This document shows, piece after piece, positions 19,441-27,786 of a stretch of 64,000 bases of DNA; position 1 is the first letter of the stretch; each line of letters begins with the position of its first letter. This stretch comes from Methylobacterium sp. J-068 (GTDB lineage: Bacteria > Pseudomonadota > Alphaproteobacteria > Rhizobiales > Beijerinckiaceae), in NCBI RefSeq assembly GCF_022829445.1, contig NZ_JAKSXY010000122.1, positions 62,001 to 126,000 on the forward strand, written 5' to 3'. The notes beneath the pieces were generated by a model. It saw only the letters and a program-made list of their open reading frames with translations. It had not been told where the DNA came from and searched no databases. Both the position numbers and the translations under genes were made by a program.

Positions 19441-19754
19441 TGGTCCTTGTTCGTGCCGCTGCCTTCATGGGCGCGGCTTCGATCCGTTCAGCGAGGGGAC
19501 GTCTCGCCGGTCGCTGTGACCAGAATGGGACAGCTCCGTGATTCAACGGTGGCAGCCTTAACGTCCGGTTAAGGCATTGTATTTACAGAATTTTAACGGT
19601 TCGTTCGGACGCCGTTCACGCGAACCGCGTCAAAAAGGCGTCCTGGCCAGGGTTGGAACACAGCCACAGCGGACCAGTTAGTGAGGGCCGAGCGGAATGG
19701 CCTGCGCGTTGGTCACGGCTGTCGTTCGACCCGAAGGAAGGAAGTCGTTTTCCA
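19441..19754. other. Divergent intergenic region between lytic transglycosylase and ino1
   Basis: This 314-base gap holds the start sites of both flanking transcription units. The middle (about 19555-19605) is AT-rich against the GC-rich background and contains the CtrA-type box plus another TTAAC half-site at 19593. A purine-rich stretch (GAAGGAAGG, about 19733) lies upstream of the ino1 ATG. No protein-coding signal was seen. Confidence 0.6.
19558..19572. promoter_or_regulatory. CtrA-type binding box (TTAA-N7-TTAA)
   Basis: TTAACGTCCGGTTAA matches the alphaproteobacterial CtrA full-site consensus exactly. It is embedded in a 7-bp inverted repeat (CCTTAAC/GTTAAGG, 19556-19574). It lies 118 bases upstream of the lytic transglycosylase and 183 bases upstream of ino1. 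A cell-wall hydrolase is a typical CtrA target. The assignment rests on the motif only. Confidence 0.6.
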
Positions 19755-20945
19755 ATGAGCATGCAGACCGGTCGCCGCGTCGGCGTTGCTTTCGTTGGCA
19801 TGGGTGGCGCTGTCGCCACCACCGCCATCGCTGGCATCGAGATGATCAAATCTGGATCGAACCGGCTTGACGGCCTGCCCCTCGCGGGCGTCGCGGTCGC
19901 CGGAATGGCCGACTACAAGGACCTCGTGTTCGGCGGCTGGGACCTGAACGACGACGACCTCGCCTCCGCCGCGACGGGTCACGGCGTCCTCACCGTCCAG
20001 GACATCGAGAACGGCGCCCAGGTCCTCAAGGGCATCAAGCCCTGGCCCGCAGTCGGCAGCGCCAAGTTCTGCAAGAACATCGAGGGTGCCAACCGCATCG
20101 TCGCGAAGGACCACCGCGAGGCGGTCTCGGTCATCGCCAACGACCTGCGCCGCTTCAAGGCCGAGAGCAATCTCGACGAGGTCGTGGTGATCAACCTCGC
20201 CTCCACCGAGCGCTGGCCCGACCTCACCGCCGCCGTGCTGAACTCGCCGGACGCCTTCGAGAAGGGCCTCGACAGCAGCGACGAGTCGATCAGCCCGGCG
20301 ATGCTCTACGCCTACGCGGCGATCAAGAGCGGCGTGCCCTACGCCAACTTCACCCCGAGCGTCGCCGCCGACGTGCCGGCCCTCCTCGAACTCGCCCGGG
20401 AGCTGAACGTGCCCGTGGCGGGCAAGGACGGCAAGACCGGCCAGACCATGATGAAGACCGTGCTGGCCCCCGCCCTCAAGGCACGCGCCCTGCACGTGGA
20501 CGGCTGGTTCTCCACCAACATCCTCGGCAACCGCGACGGCCTCGCGCTGAACGACAAGGACTCGCTCCAGTCGAAGCTCAACACCAAGGGCACGGTGCTG
20601 GATTCGATCCTCGGCTATCCGGTCGAGGACCATCTGGTCCACATCCACTATTACCGTCCGCGCGGCGACGACAAGGAGGCCTGGGACAACATCGACGTCA
20701 GCGGCTTCATGGGCCAGCGCATGCAGATCAAGGTCAACTTCCTCTGCAAGGACTCGATCCTGGCCGCGCCCCTCGTCATCGAGATCGCGCGCGTGCTCGA
20801 ACTCGCCAAGAAGCGCGGCGACGGTGGCGTGCAGGAGCAGCTTTCCAGCTTCTTCAAGGCGCCCATGGTGAAGAACGGCCGCGGCCCCGAGCATGATTTC
20901 GGCAAGCAGCAGACCATGCTGCTCGAGTGGCTCGGCGCCCACTGA
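19755..20945 (+). CDS. ino1: myo-Inositol-phosphate synthase
   Basis: The 396-residue enzyme is of the NAD-dependent inositol-3-phosphate (1L-myo-inositol-1-phosphate) synthase family, which converts glucose-6-phosphate to inositol phosphate. It has an N-terminal Rossmann motif (VGVAFVGMGGAVATTAIAG) and the signature region VAGKDGKTGQTMMKTVLAP with the catalytic lysine region. HVDGWFSTNILGNRDG and the SKLNTKGTVLDSILGYP loop follow. ATG 19755 (MSMQTGRRVGVAF) begins just before the fold. It is the first gene of the compact set up to 28551: its stop overlaps the next ATG (TGATG). Alphaproteobacteria seldom need de novo inositol for lipids, so a dedicated product pathway is likely; that is inference. 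Confidence 0.93.
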   Translation: MSMQTGRRVGVAFVGMGGAVATTAIAGIEMIKSGSNRLDGLPLAGVAVAGMADYKDLVFGGWDLNDDDLASAATGHGVLTVQDIENGAQVLKGIKPWPAVGSAKFCKNIEGANRIVAKDHREAVSVIANDLRRFKAESNLDEVVVINLASTERWPDLTAAVLNSPDAFEKGLDSSDESISPAMLYAYAAIKSGVPYANFTPSVAADVPALLELARELNVPVAGKDGKTGQTMMKTVLAPALKARALHVDGWFSTNILGNRDGLALNDKDSLQSKLNTKGTVLDSILGYPVEDHLVHIHYYRPRGDDKEAWDNIDVSGFMGQRMQIKVNFLCKDSILAAPLVIEIARVLELAKKRGDGGVQEQLSSFFKAPMVKNGRGPEHDFGKQQTMLLEWLGAH

Positions 20946-21868
20946 TGTCGGGCCTGACGGAGGGCGCCGGTCCCGCGGCCCCGCTGGCGCTTCGCGCCCT
21001 CCTCGTCGAGGTCAACGACCTCAAGCGCGTCCGCTCGGCGGGCCGCACCGGCTCGATCGCCGAGCGCCTGTTCGCGCAGGGTTGGAGCGCCCTCACGGGG
21101 GGTGCTTCGCCCGAGGCGGTCACCTTCGACATCACCGCCAAGGCCCTCGCCGCGGCGCGGCTCTGCGATCTCGACGCGGCGTTCCTCGCCGCGGCCGGGC
21201 TCGACGGGCCGGCGGTGGCGGATGTGCTGGTCGCCGGCTTCGATGCCGTGACCGGCGAGATCGAAACCGGCTTGCGGGACCGGCTCCGCGCCGCGTTGCG
21301 CCAGCCCGCCGAATTTGCGCAAGGCCCCCTGCCGGGCTTCGTCGCGGCCCTGGCGCACCAGCCGCGCGCTGGCGTCACCTGTCCGGGCAAGCCCCGCATC
21401 CTGCTGGAGCCGCCCGAGAATCACGCCGAGCACTGCCTGATGGTGGCGGTCTACGGCGTCGTTCTCAGCCCGTTCTACCGGGCCGACCCGACCACGGTCT
21501 TCCTCGCCGCCATGGCGCATCACTTCCACAACGCGGCGATGCCGGATGCGGGCTTCACCGGGGAGATGCTCCTCGGCGACCACCTCCTGCCGATCATGGC
21601 GCGGACGACGCAATGGGCGCTCGACGAACTCGATCCGACCCTGCGCGAGACCGTCGCGCGCGCGCGCGGCGTCCTGCCGGACGACGCCACGGCGGAGGGC
21701 CGCGCCTTCCATGCCGCCGACTGCATCGACCGTGTGCTGCAGATCGCCCAGCACCTGCGCGCCGCGACCCTGACCATGGGCACGGTGCTGGACGAGATGG
21801 AACTCGTCCATGCCGGTCCCGTGAAGGGCTTCCATGACCGGGTGCTGACGGACATGCAGATTCCGTGA
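20945..21868 (+). CDS. HD-like protein of unknown function in the ino1 operon
   Basis: The 307-residue protein has no signal peptide or membrane helix. The N-terminal half is helical and Ala-rich and is not recognised. The C-terminal half resembles an HD-type metal phosphohydrolase: ENHAEHCLMVAVYGV, then FLAAMAHHFHNAAMPDAG, then HAADCIDRVLQIAQH. The usual His-Asp pair appears as His-His (AHHFHN), so catalysis may be altered. A role as phosphatase or hydrolase on an inositol intermediate is a guess from position. It starts at ATG 20945, overlapping the ino1 stop, and ends 46 bases before the methyltransferase gene. Confidence 0.7.
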   Translation: MSGLTEGAGPAAPLALRALLVEVNDLKRVRSAGRTGSIAERLFAQGWSALTGGASPEAVTFDITAKALAAARLCDLDAAFLAAAGLDGPAVADVLVAGFDAVTGEIETGLRDRLRAALRQPAEFAQGPLPGFVAALAHQPRAGVTCPGKPRILLEPPENHAEHCLMVAVYGVVLSPFYRADPTTVFLAAMAHHFHNAAMPDAGFTGEMLLGDHLLPIMARTTQWALDELDPTLRETVARARGVLPDDATAEGRAFHAADCIDRVLQIAQHLRAATLTMGTVLDEMELVHAGPVKGFHDRVLTDMQIP

Positions 21869-21914
21869 TTCCACGTCCGGTGATCCAACCTCGCGACCGC
21901 GCGGGCGCTCCGTC

Positions 21915-23099
21915 ATGATCCCCTTCGATCTTCGCTCGCCGGAATCCGGCGAACCGCTCAAGGCCGATACGCCCCACTCGCTGCGCGAGGCGAAGAGCGG
22001 GGCGCGCTGGCCCGTCATCGACGGCATTCCCTACCTGCGGACCAACCGGGCCGAACTCGTCACGCGGACCCTCGCGCTGCTCGATGCGGGCGAGACGGAC
22101 CGCGCCCTCGAAGGCCTGCTCGCCGACCAGGACGACTGGTGGACCGGCCCGCCGGCCGATCCCCTCGACCTGCACGAACTCGTGCGCGAGCGCGACGGGC
22201 GCTCCCTGCGCGATGCCGTCCGCCTGCTCGGCTGGGGTCGGGTCGGCGACTACTTCCTGCACCGCTGGACGGACCCGACCTTCCTGGCCGGGCTGACGCT
22301 GCTCGAGGCGCATTGGAACGACCCGGTCTGCGTCTTCGAGTTCGCCTGCGGCATCGGCCATTACCTGCGCGAATTCCAGACGCGCGGCATCAAGGTCGCG
22401 GGCGCCGACGTGGTCTTCGCAAAGCTCTGGGTCGCTCGTCACTGGGTGGTGGGCAAGTCGGCCCAACTCGTCTGCTTCGACGCCGGATCGGAGCATTGGC
22501 CGATCCCGGGCGCGCCGATCGACCTCGTGGTCTGCAACGATGCGTTCTACTTCCTCGACCGGAAGGCCGAGGTGCTGGAATGCCTGCGCCAGAACGCGGG
22601 CGACGACGGCTGGCTCGCCTTCAGCCACATCCACAACAGCGACCGCCCCGGCTTCTCCGCCGGGCGCGCCGTCTCCGCCGCCGAGATCGAGGACCTGTTC
22701 CCGGACGGTCTCGTCTACGACGACGACGAGTTGACCCGCGCCCTGGTGGAGCGGCGCGCGCCGTCCCCGCGGGCGCCGCAGGACCTCACCGGGGTCGAGG
22801 CGTTCTCGGTGGTGGCCGGGCCCGGCATGCGCCCGGCGCCGCGCGCGGTGATCGACGGCATCGCCATGCCGCGTCCCGGCCGGTCCCTGCCGCTCAACCC
22901 GCTCTATGCGTCCGATGCGGCTGGGCACCACGCCATCCACTGGCCGTCCGAGCGCTACGAGGCTGAATATGCCGGGCGCGCCACCTACCCGCCGACCTAT
23001 GACGGGCCCGAGACGCTCGCCTGGACCGGGGGCGTCGAGGCGCCGGAGAGCGAGCAGGTCCGCGACCGGACCTATGTCGACCTGCCGGAGCGCTGGTGA
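21915..23099 (+). CDS. SAM-dependent methyltransferase in the ino1 operon
   Basis: The 394-residue protein starts with a Trm112-like segment (FDLRSPESGEPL, WPVIDGIPYLR) that lacks zinc-binding cysteines. A helical section precedes the Rossmann SAM domain: VFEFACGIGHYLREF near 145-160, VAGADVVFAKLWVAR, then PIDLVVCNDAFYFLDRKAE as the motif II/post-II region. The C-terminal 110 residues (PRPGRSLPLNPLYASD, Tyr/Pro-rich) are not recognised. It should methylate a small molecule, perhaps an inositol hydroxyl or a nitrogen or sulfur introduced by partner enzymes. Its stop overlaps the start of the oxidoreductase gene (TGATG). Confidence 0.78.
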   Translation: MIPFDLRSPESGEPLKADTPHSLREAKSGARWPVIDGIPYLRTNRAELVTRTLALLDAGETDRALEGLLADQDDWWTGPPADPLDLHELVRERDGRSLRDAVRLLGWGRVGDYFLHRWTDPTFLAGLTLLEAHWNDPVCVFEFACGIGHYLREFQTRGIKVAGADVVFAKLWVARHWVVGKSAQLVCFDAGSEHWPIPGAPIDLVVCNDAFYFLDRKAEVLECLRQNAGDDGWLAFSHIHNSDRPGFSAGRAVSAAEIEDLFPDGLVYDDDELTRALVERRAPSPRAPQDLTGVEAFSVVAGPGMRPAPRAVIDGIAMPRPGRSLPLNPLYASDAAGHHAIHWPSERYEAEYAGRATYPPTYDGPETLAWTGGVEAPESEQVRDRTYVDLPERW

Positions 23100-24115
23100 T
23101 GGACCCCATCGCCCAAGATCCGGTGCGCTGGGGGATCGTCGGCTACGGCTGGGTCGCGCGGGACTACATGGCGCCGGGCATCCGGGATGCCGGCCATCGG
23201 CTGGTCGCGGTGGCCGATCCGGGCGAGGCGTCCCGCGCGGCGGCCGAGGCCGAGGGCGCGCGGGCCTATGCGGACCTCCTCGACCTCGTGAACGATGCCA
23301 GCGTCGAGGCGGTCTACGTCGCGACGCCGAACCATCTCCACCGCGCGGCGATCGAGGCCCTGGCGGGATCCGGCAAGGCGATCCTGTGCGAGAAGCCGAT
23401 GGCGGCCTGCCTGGCCGATGCCGAGGCCATGGTGGCGGCTCTGGGGGACGGCGAGACGTTCTACGGCACGGCCTTCGACCAGCGCCACCACCCGGCGCAC
23501 CGCGTCATGCGCGATGCCATCCGCGAGGGGCGGCTCGGCACCGTGACGGCGATCCGGATCGTCTATGCCTGCTGGCTGCCACGGGCCTGGGCCTCCTTCA
23601 CCGGCCAGGATAATTGGCGGATCGACCCGGCCAAGGCCGGCGGGGGCGCCCTGATGGACCTCGCGCCCCACGGCCTCGACCTCGTGGATTTCCTGCTCGA
23701 CGAATCGATCCTGGATCTTGCCGCCCTGACCCAGGCGCGGGCGCAGGATTACGCCGTCGATGACGGCGCGCTCCTGATCGGGCGAACCGGATCGGGCGTG
23801 CTCGCCAACCTGCACGTCGCCTACAATTGTCCGGACGCCCTGCCCCGCCGCCGCCTCGAAGTGACGGGCACGCGGGGCATGCTGACGGCCATCGACACCG
23901 TGGGGCAGGTCGCGGGCGGCACCCTCGCCTTCACCGACGGGGCGACCGGCGCGTCCGAAGCCCTGCCCTTCGACGCGCAAGCCTCGCCCTTCCTCGAACA
24001 GGTGAAGGCCTTCGGCTCGGCCCTGCGCCGGCCGGCGGAGCGCGAGGCCTACAGCGCGACGCGCGATCTCCACACCATGCGCCTGCTGGCCCGAGCCTAC
24101 GCGGCGCTGCCTTGA
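23099..24115 (+). CDS. Gfo/Idh/MocA-family NAD(P)-dependent oxidoreductase
   Basis: The 338-residue protein has an N-terminal dinucleotide fold (WGIVGYGWVARDYMAPGI), the family motif in AILCEKPMAACLADAE and a C-terminal substrate domain. GGGALMDLAPHGLDLVDFLL carries the usual His/Asp catalytic area. Known members oxidise or reduce sugars and cyclitols, including inositol 2-dehydrogenases. Next to an inositol-phosphate synthase, an inositol/inosose-type reaction is the natural guess, but the substrate is not proven. ATG 23099 overlaps the previous stop; a GTG at 23096 is possible. The YcaO gene follows after 14 bases. Confidence 0.85.
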   Translation: MDPIAQDPVRWGIVGYGWVARDYMAPGIRDAGHRLVAVADPGEASRAAAEAEGARAYADLLDLVNDASVEAVYVATPNHLHRAAIEALAGSGKAILCEKPMAACLADAEAMVAALGDGETFYGTAFDQRHHPAHRVMRDAIREGRLGTVTAIRIVYACWLPRAWASFTGQDNWRIDPAKAGGGALMDLAPHGLDLVDFLLDESILDLAALTQARAQDYAVDDGALLIGRTGSGVLANLHVAYNCPDALPRRRLEVTGTRGMLTAIDTVGQVAGGTLAFTDGATGASEALPFDAQASPFLEQVKAFGSALRRPAEREAYSATRDLHTMRLLARAYAALP

Positions 24116-24129
24116 GGAACATCACGACC

Positions 24130-25719
24130 GTGACCGAGCACGACCAGGACGACCGCGCCCGCCACAGCCGGATCAAGGTGCCGCGCGCCTACACCCACGG
24201 CGCCCCCCGTCGCATCGAAGGTCTGCCCGAGGCGCTGCCCGAACCGGTGCGCGCCTATCTCGACATCCTGCCGGAAGGACGCATCGTCGGCTTCCCCCTC
24301 GCGCCGCTCGACCGCACCGGCATCCCGGTCTGGTTCGTGTCGCTCTTCCTCGACGATCCGTTCTTCGTCGGCGCCATGCCGAGCGGCATCGGCTACGGCG
24401 CCACCGACGACGAGGCGATCATCGGCGCGGTGGCCGAGATCGCCGAGAATCTGATGCCCTCGCTGGCGGTGATGCCGCGCCGGAAGGAGCGCGCCAGCTA
24501 CGACGACCTCGTGCGGGTCTACGGCGCCGGTTCGGTGGCCGACCCCCTCACCCTGTGCCTGCCCGCCGGCAGCCCGGTGGGGCGCGCCACCACGCTCGAA
24601 TGGACGGCCGCGATCCGCGCCCGCACCGGCGAGACGGTGCTTATGCCGCTCGACATCGCCGCGACCGATTATTTCGAGTTGTCGGAGGGCTACAAGCCCT
24701 TCACCAACCTCATCACCAACGGCCTCGGCGCCGGGCCAGACGTGGACTTCGCACTCGGGCACGGCCTGCTCGAACTGCTGCAGCGCGATGGCAACGGCCT
24801 CCTGTTCCGCGCCCTCGACCAGGGGGTGGTGCTCGACCTCTCGGAGGGCTTGGGCCCCGAGACGCGCGGCATGCTCGACCGGCTGGATTCCCTCGGGATC
24901 AAGGCCCTGCCGAAATTCGCCACCGATCAGTTCGGGCTGACCAACCTCTACGTCGTCGGCCACGACCGGAACCTCTCCGACACCCCCGTGCCGATCGCGC
25001 TCTCGGCCTGCGGCGAGGCCTGCGACCCGGACCGGGAGCGGGCCCTGCGCAAGGCGCTCCTCGAATTCCAGGCGGCGCGCGTGCGCAAGGCGTTCGGCCA
25101 CGGGCCGCTGGCCTTCGCCGAGCGGGTGACGCCGCCGGGCTACGTGAAGGCCTTCATCGACAAGGCGCTGCCGAGCCTCGATCTCGAGGAGAGCCGTGCC
25201 CTCAAGGCGATGCTCGAATGGATCGTCCAACCGGCCGAAGGCATCGCCGACACGCTGCGCGACACCGTCTATTCCGAGCGCGCCAGCAAGCGCTTCACGG
25301 ACCTGCCCACCACGGAGGCGCCGGACGGCCATGCCCGAGGCCGCATCGCCCGCGAGCGCCTGGAGGGGGCCGGGTTCGACGTCCTCTACGTCGATTGCTC
25401 GCCGCCCGGCGGCAGCGTCGGCGTGGTCAAGGCCATCGTGCCGGGCCTCGAGGTCGAGACCATGAGCTATCACCGCATCGGCGAGCGCAACGCGCGGAAG
25501 CTGATCGAACGCGACCACCCGCTGATCCGCTTCGGCGCGGCCACCGACACTCTGAAGCCCGTGCGCCTGACGCCGGAGGCCATCGAGCGCTTCGGCGGGC
25601 AGCCCCTGTTCGACACGGCGCTCGCGGACCGGATCGTCGGATCGCATTACCCGCTCTATCGCGAGCCGGAATCGCACCACGCGCCCTTCCGCCTTGCCCA
25701 GCAGGGGCGCGCCGCATGA
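24130..25719 (+). CDS. YcaO-like ATP-dependent enzyme in the ino1 operon
   Basis: The 529-residue protein shows the YcaO layout. An ATDDEAIIGAVAEIAENLM helix carries the acidic nucleotide/Mg ligands. TNGLGAGPDVDFALGHGLLELLQRDG matches the SNGLAAG...HGLLEvieRD core, and DPDRERALRKALLEFQAARV is a later helix. The C-terminal 180 residues are less conserved, and the end is not Pro-rich. YcaO enzymes phosphorylate amide oxygens to install azolines, thioamides or amidines. Most work on peptides with a precursor gene beside them; none is visible here, so a small-molecule substrate is plausible. The start is GTG 24130 with TGAGGAAC upstream. A TTG at 24112, overlapping the previous stop, is the alternative. 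Confidence 0.82.
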   Translation: MTEHDQDDRARHSRIKVPRAYTHGAPRRIEGLPEALPEPVRAYLDILPEGRIVGFPLAPLDRTGIPVWFVSLFLDDPFFVGAMPSGIGYGATDDEAIIGAVAEIAENLMPSLAVMPRRKERASYDDLVRVYGAGSVADPLTLCLPAGSPVGRATTLEWTAAIRARTGETVLMPLDIAATDYFELSEGYKPFTNLITNGLGAGPDVDFALGHGLLELLQRDGNGLLFRALDQGVVLDLSEGLGPETRGMLDRLDSLGIKALPKFATDQFGLTNLYVVGHDRNLSDTPVPIALSACGEACDPDRERALRKALLEFQAARVRKAFGHGPLAFAERVTPPGYVKAFIDKALPSLDLEESRALKAMLEWIVQPAEGIADTLRDTVYSERASKRFTDLPTTEAPDGHARGRIARERLEGAGFDVLYVDCSPPGGSVGVVKAIVPGLEVETMSYHRIGERNARKLIERDHPLIRFGAATDTLKPVRLTPEAIERFGGQPLFDTALADRIVGSHYPLYREPESHHAPFRLAQQGRAA

Positions 25720-26561
25720 GCCTGCGCTTCGCCTACAACACCAACGGCACCGCAAATCATCGCCTGGACGACGCGATCGACCTCATCGCCGAGGCCGGCT
25801 ACCAGGGCGTGGCGCTCACCCTCGACATCCACCACCTCGACCCCTTCGCGGAGAACTGGCTCCAGGAAGCCCAGCGGGTGTCGAGCCGGCTGCAGCGCCT
25901 CGGCCTCGGCTCGGTGATCGAGACCGGCGCGCGCTTCCTCCTCGACCCGAAGGCCAAGCACGAGCCGACGCTCGTCAGCGGCGACGCCGCGGGCCGTGCC
26001 CGCCGCGTCGGCTTCCTCAAGCGCGCCGTCGACATCGGCGCGATCCTGCATTCGGAAGCCGTCTCGTTCTGGGCCGGCGTGCCCAAGCCCGGCATCGATG
26101 CCGAGGAGGCGAAGGGCTGGCTGCGCGAGGGCCTCTCCGAGGTCGTCGCCTACGCGGCCGAGCAGAATGTGGTCGCCTGCCTGGAGCCCGAGCCCGGCAT
26201 GCTGATCGAAACCCTCGACGACTACGCCGCCCTCGACCTGCCGGGCCTCAAGCTCGCCCTCGACACCGGCCATTGCCTCGTCACCGGCGAGCGCGACCCC
26301 GCCGCCGCGGTGGCGGAATTCGCGGACCGGATCGGCACCGTGGCGATCGAGGACATGGCGCGCGGCATCCACATCCACCTGCCCTTCGGCGAAGGGGACA
26401 TGGACGTGCCCGACGTGCTGAATGCGCTCGACGCGATCCGCTTCGACAAGCTCGTCTGCGTCGAACTCTCCCGCGAGAGCCACCGCGCCGACCTCATGGT
26501 TCCGGCGTCCCTCAAGTACCTGCGCGATTGCCGCAATCCGAACCCGGGAGCCTCCGCGTGA
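25716..26561 (+). CDS. Sugar phosphate isomerase/epimerase-like TIM-barrel protein
   Basis: The 281-residue protein belongs to the xylose-isomerase-like TIM-barrel superfamily (AP endonuclease 2 family). It has FAYNTNGTANHRLDDAIDLIAEAGYQGVALTLD at the start, then VACLEPEPGMLIETLDDY and LKLALDTGHCLVTGE, then RGIHIHLPFGEGDMDV and CVELSRESHRAD. The Glu, Asp/His, His and Glu positions are the expected metal ligands. Relatives include inosose dehydratase- and hydroxypyruvate isomerase-type enzymes, so a step on an inositol or inosose ring is reasonable but unproven. ATG 25716 overlaps the YcaO stop (ATGA), and its stop overlaps the next gene's GTG. Confidence 0.83.
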   Translation: MSLRFAYNTNGTANHRLDDAIDLIAEAGYQGVALTLDIHHLDPFAENWLQEAQRVSSRLQRLGLGSVIETGARFLLDPKAKHEPTLVSGDAAGRARRVGFLKRAVDIGAILHSEAVSFWAGVPKPGIDAEEAKGWLREGLSEVVAYAAEQNVVACLEPEPGMLIETLDDYAALDLPGLKLALDTGHCLVTGERDPAAAVAEFADRIGTVAIEDMARGIHIHLPFGEGDMDVPDVLNALDAIRFDKLVCVELSRESHRADLMVPASLKYLRDCRNPNPGASA

Positions 26562-27781
26562 GGATCTGCTTCGTCTCGCGCCGCTACTTCCCGGCGATCT
26601 CCGGCATGAGCGTCTACGCGCAGAACCTGCTGCGCGAACTCGTCGAGGCCGGCCACGACGTCACGATGATCTCCCAGTATCGCGGCGACGCCTTCGGCAC
26701 GCGGGTCTATGGCGGCGGTCCGCCGCCGGCCGTGCCCGGCGTCACCGTCATCGGCCTGGAACAGGCGGGCGAGCAGGAGAGCGGCGACTTCGAGCGCGAC
26801 ATCGACGTCATGGTTTCGACCATCCGGGCCGAGCACGCGAAGAAGCCCTTCGACATCCTGCACGCGCAATACGGCTATCCCACCGGCTGGGCCACGCTCT
26901 TGGCCTCGCGCCAGATCGGCGTGCCGAACGTAGTCTCGATCCAGGGCGGGGACGGCCACTGGGTCGGCTCGTGCTGCGAGACCCACCGGGTCGCCATGTG
27001 CGAGGTGCTGGCCCACGCCAACGCCCTGCTGATCGGCGGCGCCTCCTTCGTGGACGAGGTCTGCGACCGCCTCGGCTCGGACCCCGCGCGCTTCACCATC
27101 GTGCCGGGTGCCGTCGACACCGCGCGCTTCACCCCCGGCCCGGCGGATCATGCCGGCCCGGTGCGGCTGTTCTACCATGGCCGCGTCGACCGCCGGAAAG
27201 GCGTGCTCGACTTCATCGACGCGCTGGGGCTGGTGCGCGCCCGCGCTATCCCGTTCGCGGCGACCATCTCCGGCATCGGGCCGGACGTGGATTCCTCGAA
27301 GGCGCGCGCGGCCGAGCTGAATTTCTCGGAAGCCGAGATCCGCTTCACGGGCTACGCCGATTACGACACCGTGCCGGACCTCTACCGGGAGGCCGACGTC
27401 TTCGTGTCGCCGACCTATGCGGAGGGGTTCTCCAACACCATCCTGGAGGCGATGGCCGCAGGCCTCGCGGTGGTCTCGACCCACGCGGTCGGGGTCTCCG
27501 ACTGCCTGCGCGACGGCGAGAACGGTCTGATGGTCCAGCCGGGCGACGTGCCCGCCCTGGCCGAGGCCCTGACCCGCGTGATCGAGGACGCGCCCCTGCG
27601 GCGCCGGCTCGCCGAGGATGGGCTCGCCGAATGCCGCCGGGTCTATTCCTGGCGCGCCGTGGGCCGCCAGATCATGGAGGTCTACGGGAGCGTGGCGAAC
27701 GAGCGCCCGGCCACGGACTTCGCCACGCGCCTGCCGCACGATCCGTCCTGCCGCTTCCGCGCCGAACCCCACCTGCTCTAA
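26558..27781 (+). CDS. GT4-family glycosyltransferase
   Basis: The 407-residue cytosolic or membrane-associated retaining glycosyltransferase has a GT-B fold. The N-terminal domain starts VRICFVSRRYFPAISGMSVYAQNLLRELVEAGHDV. The donor-binding domain has FYHGRVDRRKGV and the EX7E motif in YAEGFSNTILEAMAAG. A Cys-rich patch (GSCCETHRVAMCEVL) is unusual. In mycothiol synthesis a GT4 enzyme (MshA) joins GlcNAc to inositol phosphate. Here an inositol-phosphate synthase and a PIG-L deacetylase are in the same operon, which suggests a similar first step. The acceptor is not proven. It starts at GTG 26558, overlapping the previous TGA. Confidence 0.88.
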   Translation: MRICFVSRRYFPAISGMSVYAQNLLRELVEAGHDVTMISQYRGDAFGTRVYGGGPPPAVPGVTVIGLEQAGEQESGDFERDIDVMVSTIRAEHAKKPFDILHAQYGYPTGWATLLASRQIGVPNVVSIQGGDGHWVGSCCETHRVAMCEVLAHANALLIGGASFVDEVCDRLGSDPARFTIVPGAVDTARFTPGPADHAGPVRLFYHGRVDRRKGVLDFIDALGLVRARAIPFAATISGIGPDVDSSKARAAELNFSEAEIRFTGYADYDTVPDLYREADVFVSPTYAEGFSNTILEAMAAGLAVVSTHAVGVSDCLRDGENGLMVQPGDVPALAEALTRVIEDAPLRRRLAEDGLAECRRVYSWRAVGRQIMEVYGSVANERPATDFATRLPHDPSCRFRAEPHLL

Positions 27782-27786
27782 AGCCG

